Counted from the first letter of the stretch, positions 34,843 to 44,708 are shown. The stretch is 64,000 bases of DNA from Empedobacter brevis NBRC 14943 = ATCC 43319 (GCF_000382425.1 NZ_KB908291.1:186001-250000); one strand, 5' to 3'. Notes: generated by a model from the sequence alone, not told the origin. Made by a program: numbers and translations.

Positions 34843-35337
34843 ATGAATACAGAAAACAATGCTTGTAATATGGATCTTTTTTGCAGTTTTAGTGCATTTT
34901 TGGAGAAAACATATAAGTTTCCTCCTTTAACAGCTAAACTACAAGCATATATGGTTTTGGAATCTAATGAAGAAGGATTTACATTCGAAGAGCTTTTGGA
35001 GGTCTTTAATGTCAGTAAAAGTTCTTTATCAAATTCGATTAACTATCTATTGTCAATGAAGCATATCGAATACATCAATAAAATTAATTCTCGTAAAAGA
35101 TACTTTAGATTAAATTTTAATTACCTGACAGAGAAATTGGATTTTTTATTCGAAATGATTTCACAGGATATTGTTTTTACAAATCGTATAAAAGAGCATA
35201 AGACAGCTAATAATACACTTTCTAAAAATGAAAAGAATAGAGTAATAGATATTTATTTAGATCACCTCAATCAAACCAAAGAATTATTAGATGAAACTAT
35301 CCAAAAAATTAATAAAATTCAACTAGAAAATAAGTAA
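34843..35337 (+). CDS. GbsR/MarR family transcriptional regulator
   Basis: A 164-residue winged-helix regulator. The helix-turn-helix lies around 45-75 (F-E-E-L-L-E-V-F-N-V-S-K-S-S-L-S-N-S), followed by a wing with K-I-N-S-R-K-R-Y-F, and a long C-terminal helix that would dimerise (about 120-160). This is the GbsR-like branch commonly placed before RND pumps in Bacteroidota. The efflux adaptor gene starts 7 bp after its stop, so it is in the same operon and probably represses it from the palindrome upstream. Confidence 0.85.
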   Translation: MNTENNACNMDLFCSFSAFLEKTYKFPPLTAKLQAYMVLESNEEGFTFEELLEVFNVSKSSLSNSINYLLSMKHIEYINKINSRKRYFRLNFNYLTEKLDFLFEMISQDIVFTNRIKEHKTANNTLSKNEKNRVIDIYLDHLNQTKELLDETIQKINKIQLENK

Positions 35338-35344
35338 AAGTAAT

Positions 35345-36583
35345 ATGAAAAACGTTAACGTTATAATGGTTGGTGCTTTAGCAATGGCATTGAGTTCTTG
35401 TGGAAAGAAAGACAATGCTGCTCAACAAGCACAAGGTCCAACACCCTATCCGGTAGTTGATGTGCCTACAAAAGTTGTGACTAGTTATGATGAATACCCT
35501 ACAAATATTGAAGGTATTGTGAATAATGAGGTTCGTGCTAAAATACAAGGTTACATTACAGAAGTTTATGTAGATGAAGGACAATATGTACAAGCCGGAC
35601 AACCTTTGTTCAAATTGGAAACAAATGTATTAACTCAAAATGCTGATGCTTTAAGATCAGGAGTTGGTGCTGCCCAAGCGAGTGTGAAAGCAGCTCAGGC
35701 AAATGTAAGTGCTGCCCAAGCTGCTGTAAATGCTGCTCAGGTTGAAGTGAATAAACTAACTCCATTGGTTCAAAAGAATATTATTAGTAATGTACAATTA
35801 GAAACGGCAAAAGCTAATTTGGCTCAGGCGCAAGCAGGACATAACCAAGCGGTAGCTGCCTTAGCTCAAGCAAAATCTGGTGTAACACAAGCACAAGCGA
35901 ATTACAAAGGAGCACAAGCGAATGTAGACTATTCTGTTGTAAGAGCACCTGTTAGTGGTGTTGTTGGTTCTATTAATTCTCGTCAAGGTACCTTGGTTGG
36001 TCCAACAGACCAAACAGCTATTACCGTAGTTTCTAATACAGCTAAGGTTTATGCATATTTTTCAATGAATGAAAAAGAGTATTTAAACTTTATTTCAAAA
36101 TCTGAAGGAGCTACTTTAAAAGATAAATTAAATAAAATTCCACCAGTAGAATTGGTTTTAGCGAATGGAGATATTTATCCAGAGAAAGGAAAAATCCAAA
36201 CAGTTACAGGGCAAATTAACCCAACTACTGGAACAATAGATTTCCGTGTAACATTTAACAATGCAGCTAAACTTTTAGCTAATGGAAACTCTGGACGTAT
36301 TCGTGTTCCAAAAACATATGTTGATGCATTGGTTGTTCCTGCTGCCGCTACATTTGAACAACAAGGAATGACTTATGTTTACAAAGTTAAAAATGATTCT
36401 GCGATTGCAACACCAATTACTGTTGTGGATAATACAGGTAACATTGTTGTTGTAAAAGAAGGCGTTAAGAAAGGAGATAAAGTAGTAGCACAAGGTGTTG
36501 GAAAATTAAGAGATAAAACACCTATAAAACCTACACCTTCAAATTTTGATCAAATCGTAGAATCTACAAAACCAGTTTTCTAA
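35345..36583 (+). CDS. RND efflux periplasmic adaptor lipoprotein
   Basis: A 412-residue membrane fusion protein. The signal ends in the lipobox L-S-S-C with C19 lipidated. A biotinyl-lipoyl-like half near residue 60 (V-R-A-K-I-Q-G-Y-I) and its partner near 200 flank an alanine/glutamine-rich coiled-coil hairpin (about 97-190) built of short A-Q-A-x-V repeats, then beta-barrel and membrane-proximal domains. It links the inner-membrane pump to the outer-membrane channel. The repeats explain the local DNA repetition. Confidence 0.92.
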   Translation: MKNVNVIMVGALAMALSSCGKKDNAAQQAQGPTPYPVVDVPTKVVTSYDEYPTNIEGIVNNEVRAKIQGYITEVYVDEGQYVQAGQPLFKLETNVLTQNADALRSGVGAAQASVKAAQANVSAAQAAVNAAQVEVNKLTPLVQKNIISNVQLETAKANLAQAQAGHNQAVAALAQAKSGVTQAQANYKGAQANVDYSVVRAPVSGVVGSINSRQGTLVGPTDQTAITVVSNTAKVYAYFSMNEKEYLNFISKSEGATLKDKLNKIPPVELVLANGDIYPEKGKIQTVTGQINPTTGTIDFRVTFNNAAKLLANGNSGRIRVPKTYVDALVVPAAATFEQQGMTYVYKVKNDSAIATPITVVDNTGNIVVVKEGVKKGDKVVAQGVGKLRDKTPIKPTPSNFDQIVESTKPVF

Positions 36584-36596
36584 AAAACGCAATTGT

Positions 36597-39500
36597 ATGT
36601 TAAAAAACTTTATTGAAAGACCCGTTCTATCAACGGTAATTTCTATTATTATATTGATATTGGGTGTATTGGGATTGATTATCATTCCAGTTACTCAGTA
36701 TCCGGACATTGCTCCCGCAACTGTTCAGATAACTGCTTCATACCCTGGAGCAAATGCTAAAACAGTAATGGAGTCTGTCGTTATTCCTATAGAGGAACAA
36801 GTAAATGGTGTTGAAGGAATGGATTACATTCAATCAACAGCATCTAACAATGGTTCTGCAACAACAACGGTTGTTTTTAAACCTGGTGTTGACGGAGATA
36901 TTGCTCAGGTAAACGTACAGAACCGTGTAGCTCGTGCTACACCGTTATTACCTTCAGAGGTTACACGTTCTGGAGTTGTTACGCAAAAGCAACAAACATC
37001 TGCATTGATGTTTACATCAGTAAGTTCTACGAACCCAAAGTATGATCAAACTTATATTCAGAATTATTTGAATATCAATGTTATACCAGCTTTAAAAAGG
37101 GTAAGTGGAGTAGGTGATGCTACAGTTTTTGGTGCGATGACATATTCTATGCGTATATGGTTAAATCCATCTCGTATGGCTAGTTACGGATTGGTACCTT
37201 CTGATGTTTCTACAGCTTTAGCACAGGAGTCTTTAGAGGCTGCTGCTGGTGCTTTAGGTCAGAATGCGGGTAAATCTTTTGAGTATACAATTACTTATTC
37301 AGGGCGATATAAAACAGAAGATCAGTACCGCAACATTGTTATAAAATCATTAGGTAATGGTCAAGTTTTAAGATTAAAAGATGTTGCTGATGTTGAATTC
37401 GGTGCTCAAACATATTCAAGTACTTCAGAGATGAATGGTAATCCTTCGGCTGTATTTGCTGTTTACCAAACACCGGGATCTAATGCACAGGATATCATCA
37501 ACAATTTAAGAGTAGAGCTTGAAAAAGCTTCAAAACAATTTCCAGAGGGGATTACGTATACAATCTTAATGGATACAAATACATTCTTGGACGCATCTAT
37601 TGAGAAAGTAGTGCATACAATGATTGAAGCATTTATATTAGTATTTATTGTAGTGTATATCTTCTTACAAGATTTTCGCTCTACATTGGTACCTTTAATT
37701 GCAGTACCTGTTTCTATTATTGGAACATTCTTCTTCTTAAATTTAGCAGGTTTCTCATTAAACTTGTTAACGTTGTTTGCCTTAGTTCTCGCCATTGGTA
37801 TTGTGGTGGATGATGCCATCGTTGTGGTGGAAGCCGTTCATGCCAGAATGGAATCTCATCATGAAACACCATTGGATGCTACTAAAAATGCCATGGACGA
37901 AATATCCGGAGCCATCATCTCTATTACATTGGTAATGTGTGCTGTGTTTGTTCCTGTAACATTTATATCTGGGCCAACGGGAGTTTTCTACAAGCAGTTT
38001 GGTATTACATTAATCGTTTCGATTTTAATTTCTGCCTTAAACGCCTTGACTTTATCACCAGCTTTATGTGCGTTATTTTTAAAACCACATCAAGAGGGAG
38101 AGCAAAAACGTAACTTTGTACAGCGTTTCTTTGATGCATTCAATGCAGCGTTTAATACAATGACACATAAATATGGTCATTCATTTAAATTCTTATTTAA
38201 ACATAAATGGGTTTCATTCTTAATTATCATAGCTTCTGCTTTTGGTATTTATGGAATCGGAAAAATGATGCCATCTGGATTTGTTCCTACAGAGGATAAC
38301 GGATTTATTATTGGTAATATCGAATTACCTGCAGGTGCTTCTATGGACCGTGTTTATGAAGTTGAAAAACAATTTCAGCAAAAAATAAAAGATATACCTG
38401 GAGTTGATAAAGCGACTATTATTTCTGGTAACTCTATCATCAATGGTGCTGGTTCTAACTATGGTATGATGTTCGTAAAATTAAAACCTTTCGAAGAACG
38501 TACAACAGAAGATTTACAGGTAACAACTATTATTGGTAAATTATTCGGTGCAGCTGCTCAAATTCCTGATGCCCAAATGATTTTCTTCCAACCACCTGCA
38601 ATTCCTGGATTCGGAATGTCGTCTGGTTTTGAGTTGAAGTTAATGGATAAAACAGGAGGGAATATTAATGACTTTAATAAATTCGCTAACGAATACATCG
38701 GAGCATTAATGCAACGACCAGAAATTTTATATGCTCAGTCTTCTTTAAATACAAATTACGCTCAATACGAAATTGATGTTAATATTGAAAGAGCTAAACA
38801 ATCAGGAGTTTCTGTAAGTTCAATATTCTCTACATTACAAGGATATATTGGAGGGTTATATGCAGCAGATTTTACACGTTTTGGTAAACAATACCGTGTA
38901 TATATTCAAGCATTACCAGAAGATCGTATCAATGAAATGAGTTTAAACAAAATGTTTGTTAAAACTGCAGATGGAGCAATGACGCCTGTATCTCAATTTG
39001 TTTCTTTAAAAAGAGTATATGGTCCTAACTCTGTAAACCGTTTCAACTTATTTACCAATACAAATATTAGTGGAGCAGTAAAACCGGGATATTCAACAGG
39101 TGATGCAATTAACGCTATTAACCAAGTTAATGAGCAAACATTATCTCCTAGTTATGGAACAGATTTTACAGGTTTAACTCGTGAAGAGGTAAGTTCTGGT
39201 TCTCAAACAGTATTAATTTTTGCATTATGTATTGTATTCGTGTATTTCATCTTATCTGCACAGTACGAATCTTATGTATTACCATTAGCTGTATTATTAT
39301 CTGTACCATGTGGTATTATGGGAGCATATTTATCTCAATGGCTTGCTGGCTTAGAAAATAATATTTATTTCCAAATCGCCTTAATCATGTTGGTTGGTTT
39401 ATTAGCTAAAAACGCGATTTTGATTGTAGAGTTTGCTTTACAAAGACGTGGACATGGAATGAGTATTGTACAATCGGCTATAGATGGGGCAAAAGCCCGT

Positions 39501-39752
39501 TTACGTCCAATTTTAATGACATCTTTTGCCTTTATTTTAGGTTTAATGCCATTGGTATTTGCAACAGGAGTTTCTTCTGCAGGTAACCGTTCTGTGGGTA
39601 CAGGTGCAGCATTTGGATTATTAATCGGTACGGTATTAGGAGTATTTGTGATTCCGGTATTGTTTGTTATTTTCCAAACAATTCAAGAGAAAATCAAACC
39701 AATTAAGTTTGATCGTCCACAAGAAGAAATTGAACATCATAATTCAATCTAA
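36597..39752 (+). CDS. RND efflux pump, inner-membrane transporter (HAE1, AcrB/MexB-like)
   Basis: A 1051-residue RND transporter of normal length. Proton-relay residues are conserved: the D-D pair in G-I-V-V-D-D-A-I-V-V-V-E near residue 404, and the lysine in L-L-A-K-N-A-I-L near 938. The N-terminal F-I-E-R-P-V and the porter-domain loops with two large periplasmic sections match AcrB. It exports drugs, bile salts, dyes or similar hydrophobic compounds as a trimer. It starts 13 bp after the adaptor gene and is followed by the outer-membrane gene after 2 bp. Confidence 0.95.
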   Translation: MLKNFIERPVLSTVISIIILILGVLGLIIIPVTQYPDIAPATVQITASYPGANAKTVMESVVIPIEEQVNGVEGMDYIQSTASNNGSATTTVVFKPGVDGDIAQVNVQNRVARATPLLPSEVTRSGVVTQKQQTSALMFTSVSSTNPKYDQTYIQNYLNINVIPALKRVSGVGDATVFGAMTYSMRIWLNPSRMASYGLVPSDVSTALAQESLEAAAGALGQNAGKSFEYTITYSGRYKTEDQYRNIVIKSLGNGQVLRLKDVADVEFGAQTYSSTSEMNGNPSAVFAVYQTPGSNAQDIINNLRVELEKASKQFPEGITYTILMDTNTFLDASIEKVVHTMIEAFILVFIVVYIFLQDFRSTLVPLIAVPVSIIGTFFFLNLAGFSLNLLTLFALVLAIGIVVDDAIVVVEAVHARMESHHETPLDATKNAMDEISGAIISITLVMCAVFVPVTFISGPTGVFYKQFGITLIVSILISALNALTLSPALCALFLKPHQEGEQKRNFVQRFFDAFNAAFNTMTHKYGHSFKFLFKHKWVSFLIIIASAFGIYGIGKMMPSGFVPTEDNGFIIGNIELPAGASMDRVYEVEKQFQQKIKDIPGVDKATIISGNSIINGAGSNYGMMFVKLKPFEERTTEDLQVTTIIGKLFGAAAQIPDAQMIFFQPPAIPGFGMSSGFELKLMDKTGGNINDFNKFANEYIGALMQRPEILYAQSSLNTNYAQYEIDVNIERAKQSGVSVSSIFSTLQGYIGGLYAADFTRFGKQYRVYIQALPEDRINEMSLNKMFVKTADGAMTPVSQFVSLKRVYGPNSVNRFNLFTNTNISGAVKPGYSTGDAINAINQVNEQTLSPSYGTDFTGLTREEVSSGSQTVLIFALCIVFVYFILSAQYESYVLPLAVLLSVPCGIMGAYLSQWLAGLENNIYFQIALIMLVGLLAKNAILIVEFALQRRGHGMSIVQSAIDGAKARLRPILMTSFAFILGLMPLVFATGVSSAGNRSVGTGAAFGLLIGTVLGVFVIPVLFVIFQTIQEKIKPIKFDRPQEEIEHHNSI

Positions 39753-39754
39753 AA

Positions 39755-41161
39755 ATGAAAAAGTACAGAATTTTTAATATTACTTTAATCGCAGCTGGAT
39801 TGTTTGCTGTTCAATCTTGTTTCGTAGCAAAAGACTATAAACGTCCTGAAGCTGTTGTTAATGAAGCAAACTTCAGAACTGATGTTATTGCTAAAGATAG
39901 TGCGAATGTAGCAACTGTTTCTTGGAAACAAATCTTTACAGATACACAATTACAAGCTTTGATTAATCAAGGTTTACAAAATAATTTAGACATACGTTCG
40001 GCACTGCAAAATATTGCAGTTGCTGAAGCGTATGCAAAACAAGGAAAAGCAGGGTATTTACCAACATTATCTGTCGGTCCAAAATATACATTTACAGAAA
40101 ATTCACTTAATACACAATTTGGTGCATTAATTCAAAAAAGAGGTCAAAGTCAATATGAAGTTTCTGGTAATTTAAGTTGGGAAGCAGATATTTGGGGGAA
40201 GATCAGAAGTAATCAACGTGCTTCTGCTGCAACTTATTTACAAACTGTAGAGGCTCATAAAGCGGTTAAAACTCAAATTGTAGCTTCTATCGCGAATGCT
40301 TATTACAATTTATTAGCGTTAGATGAGCAAAAAAGAATTTTAGATAAAACTCTAATTAATCGCGAACAAAGTTTAGAAACTACGAAGGCTTTAAAAGAAG
40401 CGGGTAGTGTTACGGAAGTTGCTGTTAATCAGACTGAAGCTCAGTTGTTCAATGTGAAATCATTATTGGTTGATGTTGAAAATGGCATCAAATTGAACGA
40501 AAATGTCATGAGTGTTTTGTTGGGAACAAATCCTCAGTCGATTCATCGTACCAATCTTGCTTCTCAGGCTGTAAACCAAAAATTATCAGTAGGTGTACCG
40601 GCCCAATTGTTAGAGAATCGTCCTGATATCAAAGCAGCTGAATATGGATTGGTGAATGCATTTGAAAATGTAAATATTGCAAATGCAAGTTTCTATCCGT
40701 CTTTAACGATTTCTGCTACAGGAGGTGTACAAGGAATTGACATTGATAAATTATTCAGTGCACAGTCTTTGTTTGCTAATGTTATCGGTGGTTTAACTCA
40801 GCCTTTGTTACAACAGCGTAAATTGCGTACGCAAAAAGAAGTTGCTTTGGCAAATCAGGAAAATGCGTTGATTAATTATAAAAGTAAAATCTTGAATGCG
40901 AGTAAAGAGGTTTCTGACGCCTTGTATACATACGATGCTGCAACTAAAAAGGCAGAATACAAACAAAAAGAATATCAATTATATAATCAGGCAATTACAT
41001 ATTCTGAAGAATTGTTAAACTACGGTATGGCAAATTATTTGGAAGTAATTACAGCAAGAGATAATGGCTTGAATGCTGAACTGAATGTAGTTGATGCTAA
41101 GTTGTCTTCGTTATCTTCTATGGTCGAGCTATATCGCGCGGTCGGAGGAGGATGGCAATAA
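39755..41161 (+). CDS. RND efflux outer-membrane factor lipoprotein (TolC/OprM-like)
   Basis: A 468-residue NodT-family outer-membrane channel. The lipobox ends at C22 (A-V-Q-S-C). Two TolC-like repeats can be seen, each with coiled-coil helices; the first has L-S-W-E-A-D-I-W-G-K-I-R and the second ends with Y-L-E-V-I-T-A-R-D and the final V-x-L-Y-R-A-V-G-G-G-W. Position right after the pump gene gives a complete tripartite system. A strong terminator closes the operon. Confidence 0.94.
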   Translation: MKKYRIFNITLIAAGLFAVQSCFVAKDYKRPEAVVNEANFRTDVIAKDSANVATVSWKQIFTDTQLQALINQGLQNNLDIRSALQNIAVAEAYAKQGKAGYLPTLSVGPKYTFTENSLNTQFGALIQKRGQSQYEVSGNLSWEADIWGKIRSNQRASAATYLQTVEAHKAVKTQIVASIANAYYNLLALDEQKRILDKTLINREQSLETTKALKEAGSVTEVAVNQTEAQLFNVKSLLVDVENGIKLNENVMSVLLGTNPQSIHRTNLASQAVNQKLSVGVPAQLLENRPDIKAAEYGLVNAFENVNIANASFYPSLTISATGGVQGIDIDKLFSAQSLFANVIGGLTQPLLQQRKLRTQKEVALANQENALINYKSKILNASKEVSDALYTYDAATKKAEYKQKEYQLYNQAITYSEELLNYGMANYLEVITARDNGLNAELNVVDAKLSSLSSMVELYRAVGGGWQ

Positions 41162-41181
41162 GCTTATTTATCTGATCTAAT

Positions 41182-41212
41182 AAAAAAACCACTCAATTTG
41201 AGTGGTTTTTTT
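41182..41212 (+). terminator. Terminator of the efflux operon
   Basis: 13-bp arms with loop AATTT and seven T residues; core identical to the hairpin at 2882-2900. Confidence 0.85.
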
Positions 41213-41353
41213 ATTAGATTCATTATCATTATAAATAATGGACTATCTCGTTATTCTCATCCGTCTTATTTATACTCAGTTAAAATTTTTCTTCAATATG
41301 AATCAAATTAAAATCCGCATATCTAAAATAAACATAGGTTTACTTAAGAAAAC

Positions 41354-41719
41354 TTACTTCAAATGATCCAATAACATTTCGGCTGTAGCCGGATTTGTTG
41401 CTAAAGGAATATTGTGTACATCACACAGTCTCAATAACATATTTACATCCGGTTCGTGAGGATGTTTTCCCATAGGATCTCTAAAAAAGAAAACCATATC
41501 AGTTTTACCTTCCACTACACGAGCCGCAATTTGCGCGTCACCACCAAGAGGACCAGACAGATAACGGGTAACTTTTAATCCTGTTTGTTCAGCGTACTTC
41601 CCGGTTGTTCCTGTTGCGATAAATGTGATATTATTTTTGTTTAAAGCTTCTTTATGTTTCATTAAAAAGTTAACCATTTCGGCTTTTTTACCGTCATGAG
41701 CAATCAATGCTATTTCCAT
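41354..41719 (-). CDS. mgsA: Methylglyoxal synthase
   Basis: A 121-residue MgsA, slightly shorter than the 152-residue E. coli protein. The phosphate-binding A-T-G-T-T-G near residue 36, the catalytic aspartate in G-P-L-G-G-D-A-Q-I, and the F-F-R-D-P-M motif are all present. It converts dihydroxyacetone phosphate to methylglyoxal when phosphate is short. It stands alone; the 192-bp gap between it and the efflux operon holds only that operon's terminator. Confidence 0.94.
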   Translation of the reverse strand: MEIALIAHDGKKAEMVNFLMKHKEALNKNNITFIATGTTGKYAEQTGLKVTRYLSGPLGGDAQIAARVVEGKTDMVFFFRDPMGKHPHEPDVNMLLRLCDVHNIPLATNPATAEMLLDHLK

Positions 41720-41746
41720 ATATTTTTTCTATTTAATCTAAAATCT

Positions 41747-41754
41747 TACTTTTG
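41747..41754 (+). promoter_or_regulatory. Predicted -7 element of the 2Fe-2S reductase gene
   Basis: TACTTTTG, about 65 bp upstream of the ATG at 41820; no clear TTG at -33. Confidence 0.35.
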
Positions 41755-41819
41755 TACAAATTTAATAGAACAATCTTAAATATCGATTTGTTTTAAGAAT
41801 TATAAATAGTAGAACGACT

Positions 41820-42869
41820 ATGAAATTTAATTTATTAACGGTAAAAGAAATTGTAAAATTGACAGCTGATGCTGTTCAAATTACATTTGACGTACCAGAA
41901 GATTTACAAGATCAGTACGATTTTTTACCTGGACAATATATCACGCTGAATATAAATGGAGAACGAAGAGATTACTCTTTATGTGTTTCTCCTCATGACA
42001 AAAAATGGAGTATAGGTGTTAAAGCTCAACCAAACGGTAAAGTCTCAAATTATCTTTTCAATGAATTGAAAGTTGGGGATCAGCTTGAAGTTTCAACTCC
42101 TAGCGGACGTTTTACAATTCCTACAAAACCAAACGAAAAACGTACTTTATTAGCTTTTACAGCTGGTAGCGGAATTACGCCGATTATGAGTATGTTAGAA
42201 TTTACATTGCAGACAGAAGAGTGGGTTAATTTTCATATTTTTTATGTAAATAGAGATGAAAACTCGATTATGTTCAAAGAGCGTTTAACTGAATTGAAAC
42301 AAAAATATCCCAATAATGTTTTTATTCATCATTTCTATACAAGACAGGATCAGGAGAATTTCATTTATAATGGACGAATTGATGAAAAGAAATTCGATTT
42401 GATTTTAAATCAAATTATTGATATCAATGAAGTTGACGAAGCAATGATTTGCGGTCCTGAGGAGATGATTTTAACTTTAGCGAAGAAAATAAACGAAGCT
42501 GGAATTATAGAGAAACATATTCATTTCGAAATGTTCAATCCTTCTATTAAGACGGAAGATATCTTCACAAAACATGATGAAGGACCACAAACCGTTCAAG
42601 TTACAGTGACATTAGACGGAGAAACTTCTGAAGTGACTTGGGACAGAGGAAAAAATTTGATTGATACCATGTTGGATGCTGGTATTGATGCGCCTTATTC
42701 GTGCAAAGGAGGAGTTTGTTCTTCTTGTATGTGTAAAGTAACAGAAGGAGAGGTGCACATTGGAGATAATTATGTGTTGACAGATTCTGATTATGAAGAA
42801 GGAATGACGTTGGCCTGTATTTCTCGCCCTAAATCTGCTACATTATCAATTGATTTTGACGAAATTTAA
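41820..42869 (+). CDS. 2Fe-2S ferredoxin-type flavin reductase (PaaE-like)
   Basis: A 349-residue three-domain reductase. FAD binding R-D-Y-S-L-C is near residue 52, the NAD domain starts with F-T-A-G-S-G-I-T-P near 116, and the C-terminal plant-type ferredoxin has its four cysteines at about 295, 300, 303 and 333 (C-K-G-G-V-C-S-S-C). This layout matches PaaE, the reductase of phenylacetyl-CoA epoxidase, but the paaABCD genes are not in the window, so another oxygenase partner is possible. It is monocistronic with a strong terminator. Confidence 0.86.
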   Translation: MKFNLLTVKEIVKLTADAVQITFDVPEDLQDQYDFLPGQYITLNINGERRDYSLCVSPHDKKWSIGVKAQPNGKVSNYLFNELKVGDQLEVSTPSGRFTIPTKPNEKRTLLAFTAGSGITPIMSMLEFTLQTEEWVNFHIFYVNRDENSIMFKERLTELKQKYPNNVFIHHFYTRQDQENFIYNGRIDEKKFDLILNQIIDINEVDEAMICGPEEMILTLAKKINEAGIIEKHIHFEMFNPSIKTEDIFTKHDEGPQTVQVTVTLDGETSEVTWDRGKNLIDTMLDAGIDAPYSCKGGVCSSCMCKVTEGEVHIGDNYVLTDSDYEEGMTLACISRPKSATLSIDFDEI

Positions 42870-42887
42870 TCAACTTATATTTACATT

Positions 42888-42916
42888 AAAAAAGGCGAGC
42901 AGTGCTCGCCTTTTTT
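42888..42916. terminator. Bidirectional terminator between the reductase gene and uraA
   Basis: Perfect 13-bp arms containing GGCGAGC/GCTCGCC, loop AGT, T-run. Convergent genes. Confidence 0.9.
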
Positions 42917-42922
42917 TAGATG

Positions 42923-44248
42923 TTATTTATTCTCTTCATTAAACATTTCTTTAAACGAAATAGATTCCCTTCCCGGGAGAATAAGATTTAAAGCGACTCC
43001 AATTATTGAAGCTAAAGCCATTCCTTCTAATGAAAATAAATCTCCAATATGAATGGCAGCACCTCCGATTCCTATGATAAGAATAACGGAAGAAATAATA
43101 AGATTGCGTTTAATTTTAAAATCAACGTTATTTTCGATTAACATTCTCAAACCACTTGATGCAATTATTCCAAATAATAAAATCGAAACACCACCCATAA
43201 CAGGTGTTGGAATTGTACTTAATAAAGCCGAAATCTTTCCACAAAATCCAAATAATATGGCAAAACAAGCCGCTCCGATAAAAACATAAATACTAAACGC
43301 TCTTGTGATTGCCAGAACACCAATATTTTCACCGTATGTTGTGTTTGGAGGACCACCTAAACAAGCCGCAATCATTGTGGCAACACCATCACCTAACATT
43401 GATCGGTCCAATCCGGGATCATCAATCAAATCTTTGTTGACAACTTTACTTAAAACCAATTGATGACCTATATGTTCAGCTATTGGAACAATTGCGACAG
43501 GAATCATTAAGAAAATAACATACCATGATAATGTTGGTGTATAATGAATGAAAGGAACAGTAAAATCAGGAATCATAAACCATTTTGCTTGTAGAACAGG
43601 AGCTAAGTCAACAACTCCCATTGCGATAGAAAATAGATACCCCCCTATAATACCGACTAAAACAGGAATAACACTTAAAAAACCTTTACTAAAAATAGCT
43701 GTTACAATTGTGATAATCAGGGTGATAAAACCAATTGTTACATAAGTGAGGTCATATTCTCCTGACGGATTATTCGTCACCATTTTTATTGCTGTAGATG
43801 CGAGACCTAATCCAATAACCATAATGACAGGACCTACAACAATAGGTGGTAATAGTTCCATTAACCATTTTGTACCTGCTTTTGCAATAAATAAAGCGAC
43901 CAATGAATACGTAACACCGACTAAAAAACTGCCGACTAAGAAACTTCCTATAGCAATTCCGCTTTCCGGATTAGCCTCTAAAGCTTTCATTGCAATAATA
44001 GGATTAATAAATGCAAAAGAGGAACCAAGATATGAAGGCACTTTTCCTTTCGTAATTAAAATAAAAACGAGTGTTCCGATTCCGCTCGAAATTAATGCGA
44101 TTGCTGGTGACATTCCTGTTAAAGCAGGAACCAAAACAGTTGCACCAAACATAGCAAACAGATGTTGAATACTCAAAAGTATACCTTGTCCAAGTTTTGG
44201 CTTTTGATCAATAGCTAAGACAATTTTTTGGTCATGATGTTGACTCAT
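42923..44248 (-). CDS. uraA: Uracil/xanthine permease (NCS2, UraA-like)
   Basis: A 441-residue transporter with about 14 hydrophobic segments. The family start L-L-S-I-Q-H-L-F-A-M-F-G-A-T-V is present, as is the nucleobase-site glutamate region I-P-V-A-I-V-P-I-A-E-H and the L-G-G-P-P-N-T-T-Y-G-E-N signature of NCS2 transporters near residue 300. These favour uracil over xanthine, but that is by similarity. It imports nucleobases with protons at the inner membrane. Confidence 0.9.
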   Translation of the reverse strand: MSQHHDQKIVLAIDQKPKLGQGILLSIQHLFAMFGATVLVPALTGMSPAIALISSGIGTLVFILITKGKVPSYLGSSFAFINPIIAMKALEANPESGIAIGSFLVGSFLVGVTYSLVALFIAKAGTKWLMELLPPIVVGPVIMVIGLGLASTAIKMVTNNPSGEYDLTYVTIGFITLIITIVTAIFSKGFLSVIPVLVGIIGGYLFSIAMGVVDLAPVLQAKWFMIPDFTVPFIHYTPTLSWYVIFLMIPVAIVPIAEHIGHQLVLSKVVNKDLIDDPGLDRSMLGDGVATMIAACLGGPPNTTYGENIGVLAITRAFSIYVFIGAACFAILFGFCGKISALLSTIPTPVMGGVSILLFGIIASSGLRMLIENNVDFKIKRNLIISSVILIIGIGGAAIHIGDLFSLEGMALASIIGVALNLILPGRESISFKEMFNEENK

Positions 44249-44346
44249 CTTAAAAGAAATTGTAATTTATTTGTTTGAATGCAAAAGTAGGTGAAAACGT
44301 TTAATAAGTAGAGAAATGATATAAGTATTTCAGCTAATCATGTAAA

Positions 44347-44354
44347 TAGTTTTG
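44347..44354 (+). promoter_or_regulatory. Predicted -7 element of the HMA protein gene
   Basis: TAGTTTTG fits TAnnTTTG and is 40 bp before the ATG at 44395; the longer ORF start at 44356 would fall at about the +1 site. Confidence 0.4.
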
Positions 44355-44394
44355 AATGATTTCTTTTGAAATTTGTAAGACAAAATTAAAGAAT

Positions 44395-44616
44395 ATGGAA
44401 ACAAAAGAATTAAAATTCAAAACAAATATAAATTGTAGCGGCTGTGTCAGCAAAGTAAAACCTTTTTTAGACGAATTAGAAGGTGTAGCATCTTGGGAAG
44501 TTGATACAGAAAATGAAGATAAAGTTTTGTCTGTCATAATAACTCAAGCAACAGACGAAGAAATTATTGATACAGTCGAAGAGGTTGGCTTTGAAGCTGA
44601 ATTGATAAAAGAGTAA
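44395..44616 (+). CDS. Heavy-metal-associated (HMA) domain protein, copper chaperone-like
   Basis: A 73-residue single HMA domain. The metal motif N-C-S-G-C is at residues 13-17, in the position of M-x-C-x-x-C. Such proteins bind copper(I) and pass it to ATPases. The start at 44395 (M-E-T-K-E-L) is the family-like one; a 13-codon extension up to 44356 is unlikely as the -7 element sits just upstream of it. No copper ATPase gene is adjacent. Confidence 0.85.
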   Translation: METKELKFKTNINCSGCVSKVKPFLDELEGVASWEVDTENEDKVLSVIITQATDEEIIDTVEEVGFEAELIKE

Positions 44617-44666
44617 AATATTTTTTTAGGTAGTATGACTTATTTTTGTGATAATTTGAGTCAATC

Positions 44667-44706
44667 GATCCCAAATCAATCTTGTATTGAATTGGGATTT
44701 TTTAAT
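44667..44706 (+). terminator. Imperfect terminator after the HMA gene
   Basis: GATCCCAA/TTGGGATT-type arms with internal mismatches, then TTTTTT, 50 bp downstream of the stop. A TATTTTTG element at 44641-44648 lies between gene and hairpin. Confidence 0.5.
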
Positions 44707-44708
44707 AC

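Noticed and set aside
35640-35930. Dense short repeats of alanine and glutamine codons
   Set aside because: They encode the coiled-coil hairpin of the efflux adaptor, a normal feature of the family; not a DNA repeat element.
37463-37819. Open frame antisense to the RND pump gene
   Set aside because: Low-complexity product fully inside a conserved gene; a shadow.
2882-41212. Identical hairpin cores at 2882-2900 and 41188-41206 as a possible dispersed repeat
   Set aside because: Only the terminator stem is shared; flanks differ, so convergence on a good terminator is the simpler reading.
43746-44168. A 140-codon open frame antisense to the uracil permease gene
   Set aside because: It is a by-product of hydrophobic codon usage on the other strand; no promoter, no recognisable domain, and it lies fully inside a well-supported gene.
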